Shown here piece by piece: positions 1 to 13,525 of a stretch of 64,000 nucleotides of DNA. The position numbers and the translations under genes are program-made. Every line of letters starts with the position of its first letter. Position 1 is the first letter of the stretch. The notes under the pieces were generated by a model. That model saw only the letters and a list, made by a program, of their open reading frames with translations. It was not told where the DNA came from and did no database searches. The DNA is from Anaspis maculata (Eukaryota > Arthropoda > Insecta > Coleoptera > Scraptiidae). The stretch covers positions 12,289,262 through 12,353,261 of the forward strand of contig OX421962.1 of the NCBI GenBank assembly GCA_949128115.1. Reading direction: 5' to 3'.

Positions 1-360
1 GCTACCAACTTCAAAAGTGGTGACCGATTGTTTTCAAAGTCACGTGGGTTGAAGCCTGAAGTCACGTTGGTTGAAGCCTGAAGTCACGTGGGTTGAAACC
101 TGAACTTTTTGGATAACAATTGTGTCGTAAGTTTTTTTTATATTTGTGTTCGTTCGTCAGATGTTGCGTTTGGAACAAGTAGCTGCCAACTCCAAAAGTG
201 GTGTCGGATCGTTTTAAAAGTCACGTGGGTTGAAGCCTGGAGCACGTGGGTTGAAGCCTGAAGTCACGTGGTTTAGAGCCTGAAGTCACGTGGGTTAGGA
301 CCTAAACTTTTTGGATAACAATTGTGTCTTTTTTTTTGATATTTGTGTTCGTTTGACGGA

Positions 361-3300
361 TGTTGCGTTTGGAACAAGTAGCTGCCAACTCCAAAAGTGG
401 TGACGGATCGTTTTAAAAGTCACGTGGGTTGAAGCCTGGAGTCACGTGGGTTTAAACCTGAACTTTTTGGATAACAATTGTGTCTTTTTTTCTATATTTG
501 TATTCGTTCGTCAGATGTTGCGTTTGGAACAAGTAGCTGCCAACTTCAAAAGTTGTGACCGATCGTTTCAAAAAACACGTGGGTTGATGCCTGAAGTCAC
601 GTGGGTTGAAGTCTGAAGTCACGTGGGTTGAAGCCTGAGGTCACGTTGGTTGAAGGCTGGAGTCACGTGGGTTAAAACCTGAACTTTTTGGATAACAATT
701 GTGTCTTTTTTTTTGATATTTGTGTTCGTTCATCAGATGTTGCGTTTGGAACAAGTAGCTGCCAACTTCAAAAGTGGTGACCGATCGTTTTAAAAGTCAC
801 GTGGGTTGAAGCCTGAAGTCACGTGGGTTGAAGCCTGAAGTCACGTGGGTTGAAACCTGAAAGTCTTAGATAACAATTGTGTCTTTTTTTATATTTGTAT
901 TCGTTCGTCAGATGTTGCGTTTGGAACAAATAGCTACCAACTTCAAAAGTGGTGACCGATCGTTTTCAAAGTCACGTGGGTTGAAGTCTGAAGTCACGTG
1001 GGTTGAAGCCTGAAGTCACGTGGGTTGAAACCTGAACTTTTTGAATAACAATTGTGTCTTTAGTTTTTTGGAATTTGTGTTCGTTTATCAGTTGTTGCGT
1101 TTGGAACAAGTAGCTGCCAACTTCAAAAGTGGTGACCGATCGATTTCAAAGTCACGTGGGTTGAAGCCTGAAGTCACGTGGGTTGACGCCTAGAGTCACG
1201 TGGGTTAAAACCTGAACTTTTTGGATAACAATTGTGTCGTGAGTTTTTTTTATATTTGGGTTCGTTCGTCAGATGTTGCGCTTGGAACAAGTAGCTGCCA
1301 ACTCCAAAAGTGGTGACGGATCGTTTTGAAAGTCACGTGGGTTGAAGCTTGGAGTCACGTGGGTTGAAGCCTGGAGTCACGTGGGTTTAAACCTGAACTT
1401 TTTGGATAACAATTGTGTCTTCTTTTCTATATTTGTATTCGTTCGTCAGATGTTGCGTTTGGAACAAGTAGCTGCCAACTTCAAAAGTTGTGACCGATCG
1501 TTTCAAAAAACACGTGGGTTGATGCCTGAAGTCACGTGGGTTGAAGCCTGAAGTCACGTGGGTTGAAGCCTGAGGTCACGTGGGTTGAAGCCTGAGGTCA
1601 CGTGGGTTGAAGGCTGGAGTCACGTGGGTTAAAACCTGAACTTTTTGGATAACAATTGTGTCTTTTTTTTTGATATTTGTGTTCGTTCGTCAGATGTTGC
1701 GTTTGGAACAAGTAGCTGCCAACTTCAAAAGTGGTGACCGATCGTTTTAAAAGTCACGTGGGTTGAAGCCTGAAGTCACGTGGGTTGAAGCCTGAAGTCA
1801 CGTGGGTTGAAACCTGAAATTCTTAGATAACAATTGTGTCTTTTTCTTCTATATTTGTGTTCGTTCGTCAGATGTTGCGTTTGGAACAAGTAGCTGCCAA
1901 CTCCAAAAGTGGTGACCGATCGTTTTAAAAGTCACGTGGGTTGAAGCCTGAAGTCACGTGGGTGGAAGCCTGGAGTCACGTGGGTTGAAGCCTGAAGTCA
2001 CGTGGGTTTAAACCTGAACTTTTTGGATAACAATTGTGTCTTTTTTTTATATTTGTGTTCGTTCGTCAGATGTTGCGTTTGGAACAAGTAGCTACCAACT
2101 TCAAAAGTGGTGACCGATCGTTTTCAAAGTCACGTGGGTTGAAGCCTGAAGTCACGTGGGTTGAAGCCCGAAGTCACGTGGGTTGAAACCTGAACTTTTT
2201 GGATAACAATTGTGTCGTAAGTTTTTTTTATATTTGTGTTCGTTCGTCAGATGTTGCGTTTGGAACAAGTAGCTGCCAACTCCAAAAGTGGTGTCGGATC
2301 GTTTTAAAAGTCACGTGGGTTGAAGCCTGGAGTCACGTGGGTTGGAGCCTGAAGTCACGTGGTTCAGAGCCTAAACTTTTTGGATAACAATTGTGTCTTT
2401 TTTTTTGATATTTGTGTTCGTTTGACGGATGTTGCGTTTGGAACAAGTAGCTGCCAACTCAAAAAGTGGTGACCGATCGTTTTCAAAGTCACGTGGGTTG
2501 GAGTTTGAAGTCACGTGGGTTGGAGCCTGAAGTCACGTGGGTTGAGACCTGAACTTTTTGGATAACAATTGTGTCTTTTTTTTTGATATTTGTGTTCGTT
2601 TGACGGCTGTTGCGTCTGGAACAAGTAGCTGCCAACTTCAAAAGTGGTGACCGATCGTTTTCAAAGTCACGTGGGTTGAAGCCTGGAGTCACGTGGGTTG
2701 AAGCCTGAAGTCACGTGGGTTTAAAACTGAACTTTTTGGATAACAATTGTGTCTTTTTTTTATATTTGTGTTCGTTCGTCAGATGTTGCGTTTGGAACAA
2801 ATAGCTACCAACTTCAAAAGTGGTGACCGATCGTTTTCAAAGTCACGTGGGTTGAAGCCTGAAGTCACGTGGGTTGAAGCCTGAAGTCACGTGGGTTGAA
2901 CCCTGAACTTTTTGGATAACAATTATGTCTTTAGTTTTTTGAAATTTGTGTTCGTTTATCAGTTGTTGCGTTTGGAACAAGTAGCTGCCAACTTCAAAAG
3001 TGGTGACCGATCGATTTCAAAGTCACGTGGGTTGAAGCCTGAAGTCACGTGGGTTGAAGCCTGGAGTCACGTGGGTTAAAACCTGAACTTTTTGGATAAC
3101 AATTGTGTCGTGAGTTTTTTTATATTTGTGTTCGTTCGTCAGATGTTGCGTTTGGAACAAGTAGCTGCCAACTCAAAAAGTGGTGACCGATCGTTTTTAA
3201 AGTCACGTGAGTTGAAGTTTGAAGTCACGTGGGTTGAAGCTTGCAGTCACGTGGGTTGAAACATGAACTTTTTGGATAACAATTGTGTCTTTTTTTTTTA

Positions 3301-4166
3301 TATTTGTGTTCGTTTGTAGGATGTTGCGTTTGGAACAAGTAGCTGCCAACTCCAAAAGTGGTGACGGATCGTTTTAGAAGTCACGTGGGTTGAAGCCTGG
3401 AGTCACGTGGGTTTAAACCTGAACTTTTTGGATAACAATTGTGTCTTTTTTTCTATATTTGTATTCGTTCGTCAGATGTTGCGTTTGGAACAAGTAGCTG
3501 CCAACTTCAAAAGTTGTGAACGATCGTTTCAAAAAACACGTGGGTTGATGCCTGAAGTCACGTGGGTTGAAGCCTGAAGCACGTGGGTTGAAGCCTGAGG
3601 TCACGTGGGTTGAAGGCTGGAGTCACGTGGGTTAAAACCTGAACTTTTTGGATAACAATTGTGTCTTTTTTTTTTATATTTGTGTTCGTTCGTCAGATGT
3701 TGCGTTTGGAACAAGTAGCTGCCAACTTCAAAAGTGGTGACCGATCGTTTTAAAAGTCACGTGGGTTGAAGCCTGAAGTCACGTGGGTTGAAGCCTGAAG
3801 TCACGTGGGTTGAAACCTGAAATTCTTAGATAACAATTGTGTCTTTTTTTTATATTTGTGTTCGTTCGTCAGATGTTGCGTTTGGAACAAATAGCTACCA
3901 ACTTCAAAACTGGTGACCGATCGTTTTCAAAGTCACGTGGGTTGAAGCCTGAAGTCACGTGGATTGAAGCCTGAAGTCACGTGGGTTGAAACCTGAACTT
4001 TTTGGATATCAATTGTGTCTTTAGTTTTTTGGAATTTGTGTTTGTTTATCAGTTGTTGCGTTTGGAACAAGTAGCTGCCAACTTCAAAAGTGGTGACCGA
4101 TCGATTTCAAAGTCACGCGGGTTGAAGCCTGAAGTCACGTGGGTTGAAGCCTGGAGTCACGTGGGT
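361..4166. repeat. Higher-order satellite module, first copy (offset 9359)
   Basis: This 3.8-kb stretch of array recurs at 9720-13525 with a constant offset of 9359 bp. The sampled stretches I compared base by base were identical, including private variants such as GTGTCTTCTTTTC near 1420 and GGAATTTGTGTT near 1070. The left breakpoint lies between a TTTGACGGATG core (first copy) and a TTCGTCAGATG core (second copy). The right breakpoint falls inside a 22-bp-repeat run. Breakpoints are read by eye to within about 20 bp. Confidence 0.85.
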
Positions 4167-6591
4167 TGAAGCCTGGAGGCACGTGGGTTTAAACCTGAAC
4201 TTTTTGGATAACAATTGTGTCTTTTTTTCTATATTTGTATTCGTTCGTCAGATGTTGCGTTTGGAACAAGTAGCTGCCAACTTCAAAAGTTGTGACCGAT
4301 CGTTTCAAAAAACACGTGGGTTGATGCCTGAAGTCACGTGGGTTGAAGCCTGAAGTCACGTGGGTTGAAGCCTGAAGTCACGTGGGTTGAAGCCTGAGGT
4401 CACGTGGGTTGAAGCCTGAGGTCACGTGGGTTGAAGGCTGGAGTCACGTGGGTTAAAACCTGAACTTTTTGGATAACAATTGTGTCTTTTTTTTTGATAT
4501 TTGTGTTCGTTCGTCAGATGTTGCGTTTGGAACAAGTAGCTGCCAACTTCAAAAGTGGTGACCGATCGTTTTAAAAGTCACGTGGGTTGAAGCCTGAAGT
4601 CACGTGGGTTGAAGCCTGAAGTCACGTGGGTTGAAACCTGAAATTCTTAGATAACAATTGTGTCTTTTTCTTCTATATTTGTGTTCGTTCGTCAGATGTT
4701 GCGCTTGGAACAAGTAGCTGCCAACTCCAAAAGTGGTGACGGATCGTTTTAAAAGTCACGTGGGTTGAAGCCTGGAGTCACGTGGGTTGAAGCCTGGAGT
4801 CACGTGGGTTTAAACCTGAACTTTTTGGATAACAATTGTGTCTTTTTTTCTATATTCGTATTCGTTCGTCAGATGTTGCGTTTGGAACAAGTAGCTGCCA
4901 ACTTCAAAAGTTGTGACCGATCGTTTCAAAAAACACGTGGGTTGATGCCTGAAGTCACGTGGGTTGAAGCCTGAAGTCACGTGGGTTGAAGCCTGAGGTC
5001 ACGTGGGTTGAAGCCTGAGGTCACGTGGGTTGAAGGCTGGAGTCACGTGGGTTAAAACCTGAACTTTTTGGATAACAATTGTGTCTTTTTTTTTTATATT
5101 TGTGTTCGTTCGTCAGATGTTGCGTTTGGAACAAGTAGCTGCCAACTTCAAAAGTGGTGACCGATCGTTTTGAAAGTCACGTGGGTTGAAGCCTGAAGTC
5201 ACGTGGGTTGAAGCCTGAAGTCACGTGGGTTGAAACCTGAAATTCTTAGATAACAGTTGTGTCTTTTTCTTCTATATTTGTGTTCGTTCGTCAGATGTTG
5301 CGTTTGGAACAAGTAGCTGCCAACTCCAAAAGTGGTGACCGATCGTTTAAAAAGTCACGTGGGTTGAAGCCTGAAGTCACGTGGGTTGAAGCCTGGAGTC
5401 ACGTGGGTTGAATAAACCTGAACTTTTTGGATAACAATTGTGTCTTTTTTTTATATTTGTGTTCGTTCGTCAGATGTTGCGTTTGAAACAAGTAGCTACC
5501 AACTTCAAAAGTGGTGACCGATCGTTTTCAAAGTCACGTGGGTTGAAGCCTGAAGTCACGTGGGTTGAAGCCTGAAGTCACGTGGTTTAGAGCCTGAAGT
5601 CACGTGGGTTAGGACCTAAACTTTTTGGATAACAATTGTGTCTTTTTTTTTTGATATTTGTGTTCGTTTGACGGATGTTGCGTTTGGAACAAGTAGCTGC
5701 CAACTCAAAAAGTGGTGACCGATCGTTTTCAAAGTCACGTGGGTTGAAGTTTGAAGTCACGTGGGTTGATGCCTGAAGTCACGTGGGTTGAAGCCTGAAG
5801 TCACGTGGGTTGAAGCCTGAGGTCACGTGGGTTGAAGGCTGGAGTCACGTGGGTTAAAACCTGAACTTTTTGGATAACAATTGTGTCTTTTTTTTTTGAT
5901 ATTTGTGTTCGTTCGTCAGATGTTGCGTTTGGAACAAGTAGCTGCCAACTCCAAAAGTGGTGACCGATCGTTTTCAAAGTCACGTGGGTTGAAGTTTGAA
6001 GTCACGTGGGTTGGAGCCTGAAGCCACGTGGGGTTAAACCTGAACTTTTTGGATAACAATTGTGTCTATTTTTCGATATTTTTGTTCGTTCGTCGGATGT
6101 TGCGTTTGGAACGAGTAGCTGCCAACTTGAAAAGTGGTGACCGATCGTTTTTAAAGTCACGTGGGTTGAAGTTTGAAGTCACGTGGGTTGATGCCTGAAG
6201 TCACGTGGGTTGAAGCCTGAAGTCACGTGGGTTGAAGCCTGAGGTCACGTGGGTTGAAGGCTGGAGTCACGTGGGTTAAAACCTGAACTTTTTGGATAAC
6301 AATTGTGTCTTTTTTTTTTGATATTTGTGTTCGTTCGTCAGATGTTGCGTTTGGAACAAGTAGCTGCCAACTCCAAAAGTGGTGACGGATCGTTTTAAAA
6401 GTCACGTGGGTTGAAGCCTGGAGTCACGTGGGTTTAAACCTGAACTTTTTGGATAACAATTGTGTCTTTTTTTCTATATTTGTATTCGTTCGTCAGATGT
6501 TGCGTTTGGAACAAGTAGCTGCCAACTTCAAAAGTTGTGACCGATCGTTTCAAAAAACACGTGGGTTGATGCCTGAAGTCACGTGGGTTGA
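3377..6591. repeat. 3.2-kb satellite module, copy 1 of 3
   Basis: This module is repeated almost in tandem at 6754-9968 (offset 3377) and again, with the one- and two-unit insertions, at about 12736-16283. A rare variant (GATAACAGTTGTGTC instead of GATAACAATTGTGTC) near 5252, 8629 and 14968 marks all three copies. Confidence 0.85.
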
Positions 6592-6753
6592 AGCCTGAGG
6601 TCACGTGGGTTGAAGGCTGGAGTCACGTGGGTTAAAACCTGAACTTTTTGGATAACAATTGTGTCTTTTTTTTTTGATATTTGTGTTCGTTCGTCAGATG
6701 TTGCGTTTGGAACAAGTAGCTGCCAACTCCAAAAGTGGTGACGGATCGTTTTA

Positions 6754-9700
6754 AAAGTCACGTGGGTTGAAGCCTGGAGTCACGTGGGTTTAAACCTGAA
6801 CTTTTTGGATAACAATTGTGTCTTTTTTTCTATATTTGTATTCGTTCGTCAGATGTTGCGTTTGGAACAAGTAGCTGCCAACTTCAAAAGTTGTGAACGA
6901 TCGTTTCAAAAAACACGTGGGTTGATGCCTGAAGTCACGTGGGTTGAAGCCTGAAGCACGTGGGTTGAAGCCTGAGGTCACGTGGGTTGAAGGCTGGAGT
7001 CACGTGGGTTAAAACCTGAACTTTTTGGATAACAATTGTGTCTTTTTTTTTTATATTTGTGTTCGTTCGTCAGATGTTGCGTTTGGAACAAGTAGCTGCC
7101 AACTTCAAAAGTGGTGACCGATCGTTTTAAAAGTCACGTGGGTTGAAGCCTGAAGTCACGTGGGTTGAAGCCTGAAGTCACGTGGGTTGAAACCTGAAAT
7201 TCTTAGATAACAATTGTGTCTTTTTTTTATATTTGTGTTCGTTCGTCAGATGTTGCGTTTGGAACAAATAGCTACCAACTTCAAAACTGGTGACCGATCG
7301 TTTTCAAAGTCACGTGGGTTGAAGCCTGAAGTCACGTGGATTGAAGCCTGAAGTCACGTGGGTTGAAACCTGAACTTTTTGGATATCAATTGTGTCTTTA
7401 GTTTTTTGGAATTTGTGTTTGTTTATCAGTTGTTGCGTTTGGAACAAGTAGCTGCCAACTTCAAAAGTGGTGACCGATCGATTTCAAAGTCACGCGGGTT
7501 GAAGCCTGAAGTCACGTGGGTTGAAGCCTGGAGTCACGTGGGTTGAAGCCTGGAGGCACGTGGGTTTAAACCTGAACTTTTTGGATAACAATTGTGTCTT
7601 TTTTTCTATATTTGTATTCGTTCGTCAGATGTTGCGTTTGGAACAAGTAGCTGCCAACTTCAAAAGTTGTGACCGATCGTTTCAAAAAACACGTGGGTTG
7701 ATGCCTGAAGTCACGTGGGTTGAAGCCTGAAGTCACGTGGGTTGAAGCCTGAAGTCACGTGGGTTGAAGCCTGAGGTCACGTGGGTTGAAGCCTGAGGTC
7801 ACGTGGGTTGAAGGCTGGAGTCACGTGGGTTAAAACCTGAACTTTTTGGATAACAATTGTGTCTTTTTTTTTGATATTTGTGTTCGTTCGTCAGATGTTG
7901 CGTTTGGAACAAGTAGCTGCCAACTTCAAAAGTGGTGACCGATCGTTTTAAAAGTCACGTGGGTTGAAGCCTGAAGTCACGTGGGTTGAAGCCTGAAGTC
8001 ACGTGGGTTGAAACCTGAAATTCTTAGATAACAATTGTGTCTTTTTCTTCTATATTTGTGTTCGTTCGTCAGATGTTGCGCTTGGAACAAGTAGCTGCCA
8101 ACTCCAAAAGTGGTGACGGATCGTTTTAAAAGTCACGTGGGTTGAAGCCTGGAGTCACGTGGGTTGAAGCCTGGAGTCACGTGGGTTTAAACCTGAACTT
8201 TTTGGATAACAATTGTGTCTTTTTTTCTATATTCGTATTCGTTCGTCAGATGTTGCGTTTGGAACAAGTAGCTGCCAACTTCAAAAGTTGTGACCGATCG
8301 TTTCAAAAAACACGTGGGTTGATGCCTGAAGTCACGTGGGTTGAAGCCTGAAGTCACGTGGGTTGAAGCCTGAGGTCACGTGGGTTGAAGCCTGAGGTCA
8401 CGTGGGTTGAAGGCTGGAGTCACGTGGGTTAAAACCTGAACTTTTTGGATAACAATTGTGTCTTTTTTTTTTATATTTGTGTTCGTTCGTCAGATGTTGC
8501 GTTTGGAACAAGTAGCTGCCAACTTCAAAAGTGGTGACCGATCGTTTTGAAAGTCACGTGGGTTGAAGCCTGAAGTCACGTGGGTTGAAGCCTGAAGTCA
8601 CGTGGGTTGAAACCTGAAATTCTTAGATAACAGTTGTGTCTTTTTCTTCTATATTTGTGTTCGTTCGTCAGATGTTGCGTTTGGAACAAGTAGCTGCCAA
8701 CTCCAAAAGTGGTGACCGATCGTTTAAAAAGTCACGTGGGTTGAAGCCTGAAGTCACGTGGGTTGAAGCCTGGAGTCACGTGGGTTGAATAAACCTGAAC
8801 TTTTTGGATAACAATTGTGTCTTTTTTTTATATTTGTGTTCGTTCGTCAGATGTTGCGTTTGAAACAAGTAGCTACCAACTTCAAAAGTGGTGACCGATC
8901 GTTTTCAAAGTCACGTGGGTTGAAGCCTGAAGTCACGTGGGTTGAAGCCTGAAGTCACGTGGTTTAGAGCCTGAAGTCACGTGGGTTAGGACCTAAACTT
9001 TTTGGATAACAATTGTGTCTTTTTTTTTTGATATTTGTGTTCGTTTGACGGATGTTGCGTTTGGAACAAGTAGCTGCCAACTCAAAAAGTGGTGACCGAT
9101 CGTTTTCAAAGTCACGTGGGTTGAAGTTTGAAGTCACGTGGGTTGATGCCTGAAGTCACGTGGGTTGAAGCCTGAAGTCACGTGGGTTGAAGCCTGAGGT
9201 CACGTGGGTTGAAGGCTGGAGTCACGTGGGTTAAAACCTGAACTTTTTGGATAACAATTGTGTCTTTTTTTTTTGATATTTGTGTTCGTTCGTCAGATGT
9301 TGCGTTTGGAACAAGTAGCTGCCAACTCCAAAAGTGGTGACCGATCGTTTTCAAAGTCACGTGGGTTGAAGTTTGAAGTCACGTGGGTTGGAGCCTGAAG
9401 CCACGTGGGGTTAAACCTGAACTTTTTGGATAACAATTGTGTCTATTTTTCGATATTTTTGTTCGTTCGTCGGATGTTGCGTTTGGAACGAGTAGCTGCC
9501 AACTTGAAAAGTGGTGACCGATCGTTTTTAAAGTCACGTGGGTTGAAGTTTGAAGTCACGTGGGTTGATGCCTGAAGTCACGTGGGTTGAAGCCTGAAGT
9601 CACGTGGGTTGAAGCCTGAGGTCACGTGGGTTGAAGGCTGGAGTCACGTGGGTTAAAACCTGAACTTTTTGGATAACAATTGTGTCTTTTTTTTTTGATA

Positions 9701-9968
9701 TTTGTGTTCGTTCGTCAGATGTTGCGTTTGGAACAAGTAGCTGCCAACTCCAAAAGTGGTGACGGATCGTTTTAAAAGTCACGTGGGTTGAAGCCTGGAG
9801 TCACGTGGGTTTAAACCTGAACTTTTTGGATAACAATTGTGTCTTTTTTTCTATATTTGTATTCGTTCGTCAGATGTTGCGTTTGGAACAAGTAGCTGCC
9901 AACTTCAAAAGTTGTGACCGATCGTTTCAAAAAACACGTGGGTTGATGCCTGAAGTCACGTGGGTTGA
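6754..9968. repeat. 3.2-kb satellite module, copy 2 of 3
   Basis: Offset of 3377 bp from copy 1. The 163 bp between the copies belong to the same array. The copies diverge at the right edge, where copy 1 has GCCTGAGG and copy 2 has GTCTGAAG between 22-mers. Confidence 0.85.
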
Positions 9969-12900
9969 AGTCTGAAGTCACGTGGGTTGAAGCCTGAGGT
10001 CACGTTGGTTGAAGGCTGGAGTCACGTGGGTTAAAACCTGAACTTTTTGGATAACAATTGTGTCTTTTTTTTTGATATTTGTGTTCGTTCATCAGATGTT
10101 GCGTTTGGAACAAGTAGCTGCCAACTTCAAAAGTGGTGACCGATCGTTTTAAAAGTCACGTGGGTTGAAGCCTGAAGTCACGTGGGTTGAAGCCTGAAGT
10201 CACGTGGGTTGAAACCTGAAAGTCTTAGATAACAATTGTGTCTTTTTTTATATTTGTATTCGTTCGTCAGATGTTGCGTTTGGAACAAATAGCTACCAAC
10301 TTCAAAAGTGGTGACCGATCGTTTTCAAAGTCACGTGGGTTGAAGTCTGAAGTCACGTGGGTTGAAGCCTGAAGTCACGTGGGTTGAAACCTGAACTTTT
10401 TGAATAACAATTGTGTCTTTAGTTTTTTGGAATTTGTGTTCGTTTATCAGTTGTTGCGTTTGGAACAAGTAGCTGCCAACTTCAAAAGTGGTGACCGATC
10501 GATTTCAAAGTCACGTGGGTTGAAGCCTGAAGTCACGTGGGTTGACGCCTAGAGTCACGTGGGTTAAAACCTGAACTTTTTGGATAACAATTGTGTCGTG
10601 AGTTTTTTTTATATTTGGGTTCGTTCGTCAGATGTTGCGCTTGGAACAAGTAGCTGCCAACTCCAAAAGTGGTGACGGATCGTTTTGAAAGTCACGTGGG
10701 TTGAAGCTTGGAGTCACGTGGGTTGAAGCCTGGAGTCACGTGGGTTTAAACCTGAACTTTTTGGATAACAATTGTGTCTTCTTTTCTATATTTGTATTCG
10801 TTCGTCAGATGTTGCGTTTGGAACAAGTAGCTGCCAACTTCAAAAGTTGTGACCGATCGTTTCAAAAAACACGTGGGTTGATGCCTGAAGTCACGTGGGT
10901 TGAAGCCTGAAGTCACGTGGGTTGAAGCCTGAGGTCACGTGGGTTGAAGCCTGAGGTCACGTGGGTTGAAGGCTGGAGTCACGTGGGTTAAAACCTGAAC
11001 TTTTTGGATAACAATTGTGTCTTTTTTTTTGATATTTGTGTTCGTTCGTCAGATGTTGCGTTTGGAACAAGTAGCTGCCAACTTCAAAAGTGGTGACCGA
11101 TCGTTTTAAAAGTCACGTGGGTTGAAGCCTGAAGTCACGTGGGTTGAAGCCTGAAGTCACGTGGGTTGAAACCTGAAATTCTTAGATAACAATTGTGTCT
11201 TTTTCTTCTATATTTGTGTTCGTTCGTCAGATGTTGCGTTTGGAACAAGTAGCTGCCAACTCCAAAAGTGGTGACCGATCGTTTTAAAAGTCACGTGGGT
11301 TGAAGCCTGAAGTCACGTGGGTGGAAGCCTGGAGTCACGTGGGTTGAAGCCTGAAGTCACGTGGGTTTAAACCTGAACTTTTTGGATAACAATTGTGTCT
11401 TTTTTTTATATTTGTGTTCGTTCGTCAGATGTTGCGTTTGGAACAAGTAGCTACCAACTTCAAAAGTGGTGACCGATCGTTTTCAAAGTCACGTGGGTTG
11501 AAGCCTGAAGTCACGTGGGTTGAAGCCCGAAGTCACGTGGGTTGAAACCTGAACTTTTTGGATAACAATTGTGTCGTAAGTTTTTTTTATATTTGTGTTC
11601 GTTCGTCAGATGTTGCGTTTGGAACAAGTAGCTGCCAACTCCAAAAGTGGTGTCGGATCGTTTTAAAAGTCACGTGGGTTGAAGCCTGGAGTCACGTGGG
11701 TTGGAGCCTGAAGTCACGTGGTTCAGAGCCTAAACTTTTTGGATAACAATTGTGTCTTTTTTTTTGATATTTGTGTTCGTTTGACGGATGTTGCGTTTGG
11801 AACAAGTAGCTGCCAACTCAAAAAGTGGTGACCGATCGTTTTCAAAGTCACGTGGGTTGGAGTTTGAAGTCACGTGGGTTGGAGCCTGAAGTCACGTGGG
11901 TTGAGACCTGAACTTTTTGGATAACAATTGTGTCTTTTTTTTTGATATTTGTGTTCGTTTGACGGCTGTTGCGTCTGGAACAAGTAGCTGCCAACTTCAA
12001 AAGTGGTGACCGATCGTTTTCAAAGTCACGTGGGTTGAAGCCTGGAGTCACGTGGGTTGAAGCCTGAAGTCACGTGGGTTTAAAACTGAACTTTTTGGAT
12101 AACAATTGTGTCTTTTTTTTATATTTGTGTTCGTTCGTCAGATGTTGCGTTTGGAACAAATAGCTACCAACTTCAAAAGTGGTGACCGATCGTTTTCAAA
12201 GTCACGTGGGTTGAAGCCTGAAGTCACGTGGGTTGAAGCCTGAAGTCACGTGGGTTGAACCCTGAACTTTTTGGATAACAATTATGTCTTTAGTTTTTTG
12301 AAATTTGTGTTCGTTTATCAGTTGTTGCGTTTGGAACAAGTAGCTGCCAACTTCAAAAGTGGTGACCGATCGATTTCAAAGTCACGTGGGTTGAAGCCTG
12401 AAGTCACGTGGGTTGAAGCCTGGAGTCACGTGGGTTAAAACCTGAACTTTTTGGATAACAATTGTGTCGTGAGTTTTTTTATATTTGTGTTCGTTCGTCA
12501 GATGTTGCGTTTGGAACAAGTAGCTGCCAACTCAAAAAGTGGTGACCGATCGTTTTTAAAGTCACGTGAGTTGAAGTTTGAAGTCACGTGGGTTGAAGCT
12601 TGCAGTCACGTGGGTTGAAACATGAACTTTTTGGATAACAATTGTGTCTTTTTTTTTTATATTTGTGTTCGTTTGTAGGATGTTGCGTTTGGAACAAGTA
12701 GCTGCCAACTCCAAAAGTGGTGACGGATCGTTTTAGAAGTCACGTGGGTTGAAGCCTGGAGTCACGTGGGTTTAAACCTGAACTTTTTGGATAACAATTG
12801 TGTCTTTTTTTCTATATTTGTATTCGTTCGTCAGATGTTGCGTTTGGAACAAGTAGCTGCCAACTTCAAAAGTTGTGAACGATCGTTTCAAAAAACACGT

Positions 12901-13525
12901 GGGTTGATGCCTGAAGTCACGTGGGTTGAAGCCTGAAGCACGTGGGTTGAAGCCTGAGGTCACGTGGGTTGAAGGCTGGAGTCACGTGGGTTAAAACCTG
13001 AACTTTTTGGATAACAATTGTGTCTTTTTTTTTTATATTTGTGTTCGTTCGTCAGATGTTGCGTTTGGAACAAGTAGCTGCCAACTTCAAAAGTGGTGAC
13101 CGATCGTTTTAAAAGTCACGTGGGTTGAAGCCTGAAGTCACGTGGGTTGAAGCCTGAAGTCACGTGGGTTGAAACCTGAAATTCTTAGATAACAATTGTG
13201 TCTTTTTTTTATATTTGTGTTCGTTCGTCAGATGTTGCGTTTGGAACAAATAGCTACCAACTTCAAAACTGGTGACCGATCGTTTTCAAAGTCACGTGGG
13301 TTGAAGCCTGAAGTCACGTGGATTGAAGCCTGAAGTCACGTGGGTTGAAACCTGAACTTTTTGGATATCAATTGTGTCTTTAGTTTTTTGGAATTTGTGT
13401 TTGTTTATCAGTTGTTGCGTTTGGAACAAGTAGCTGCCAACTTCAAAAGTGGTGACCGATCGATTTCAAAGTCACGCGGGTTGAAGCCTGAAGTCACGTG
13501 GGTTGAAGCCTGGAGTCACGTGGGT
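9720..13525. repeat. Higher-order satellite module, second copy (offset 9359)
   Basis: This is the copy of 361-4166. After it, 13526-13882 holds 357 bp (about two units) absent from the first copy. The match to the first locus then resumes at offset 9716, followed by a further 181-bp (one unit) insertion near 15300 and a final offset of 9897 up to about 16283. The indels being one and two units long points to unequal exchange or conversion between aligned arrays. Confidence 0.85.
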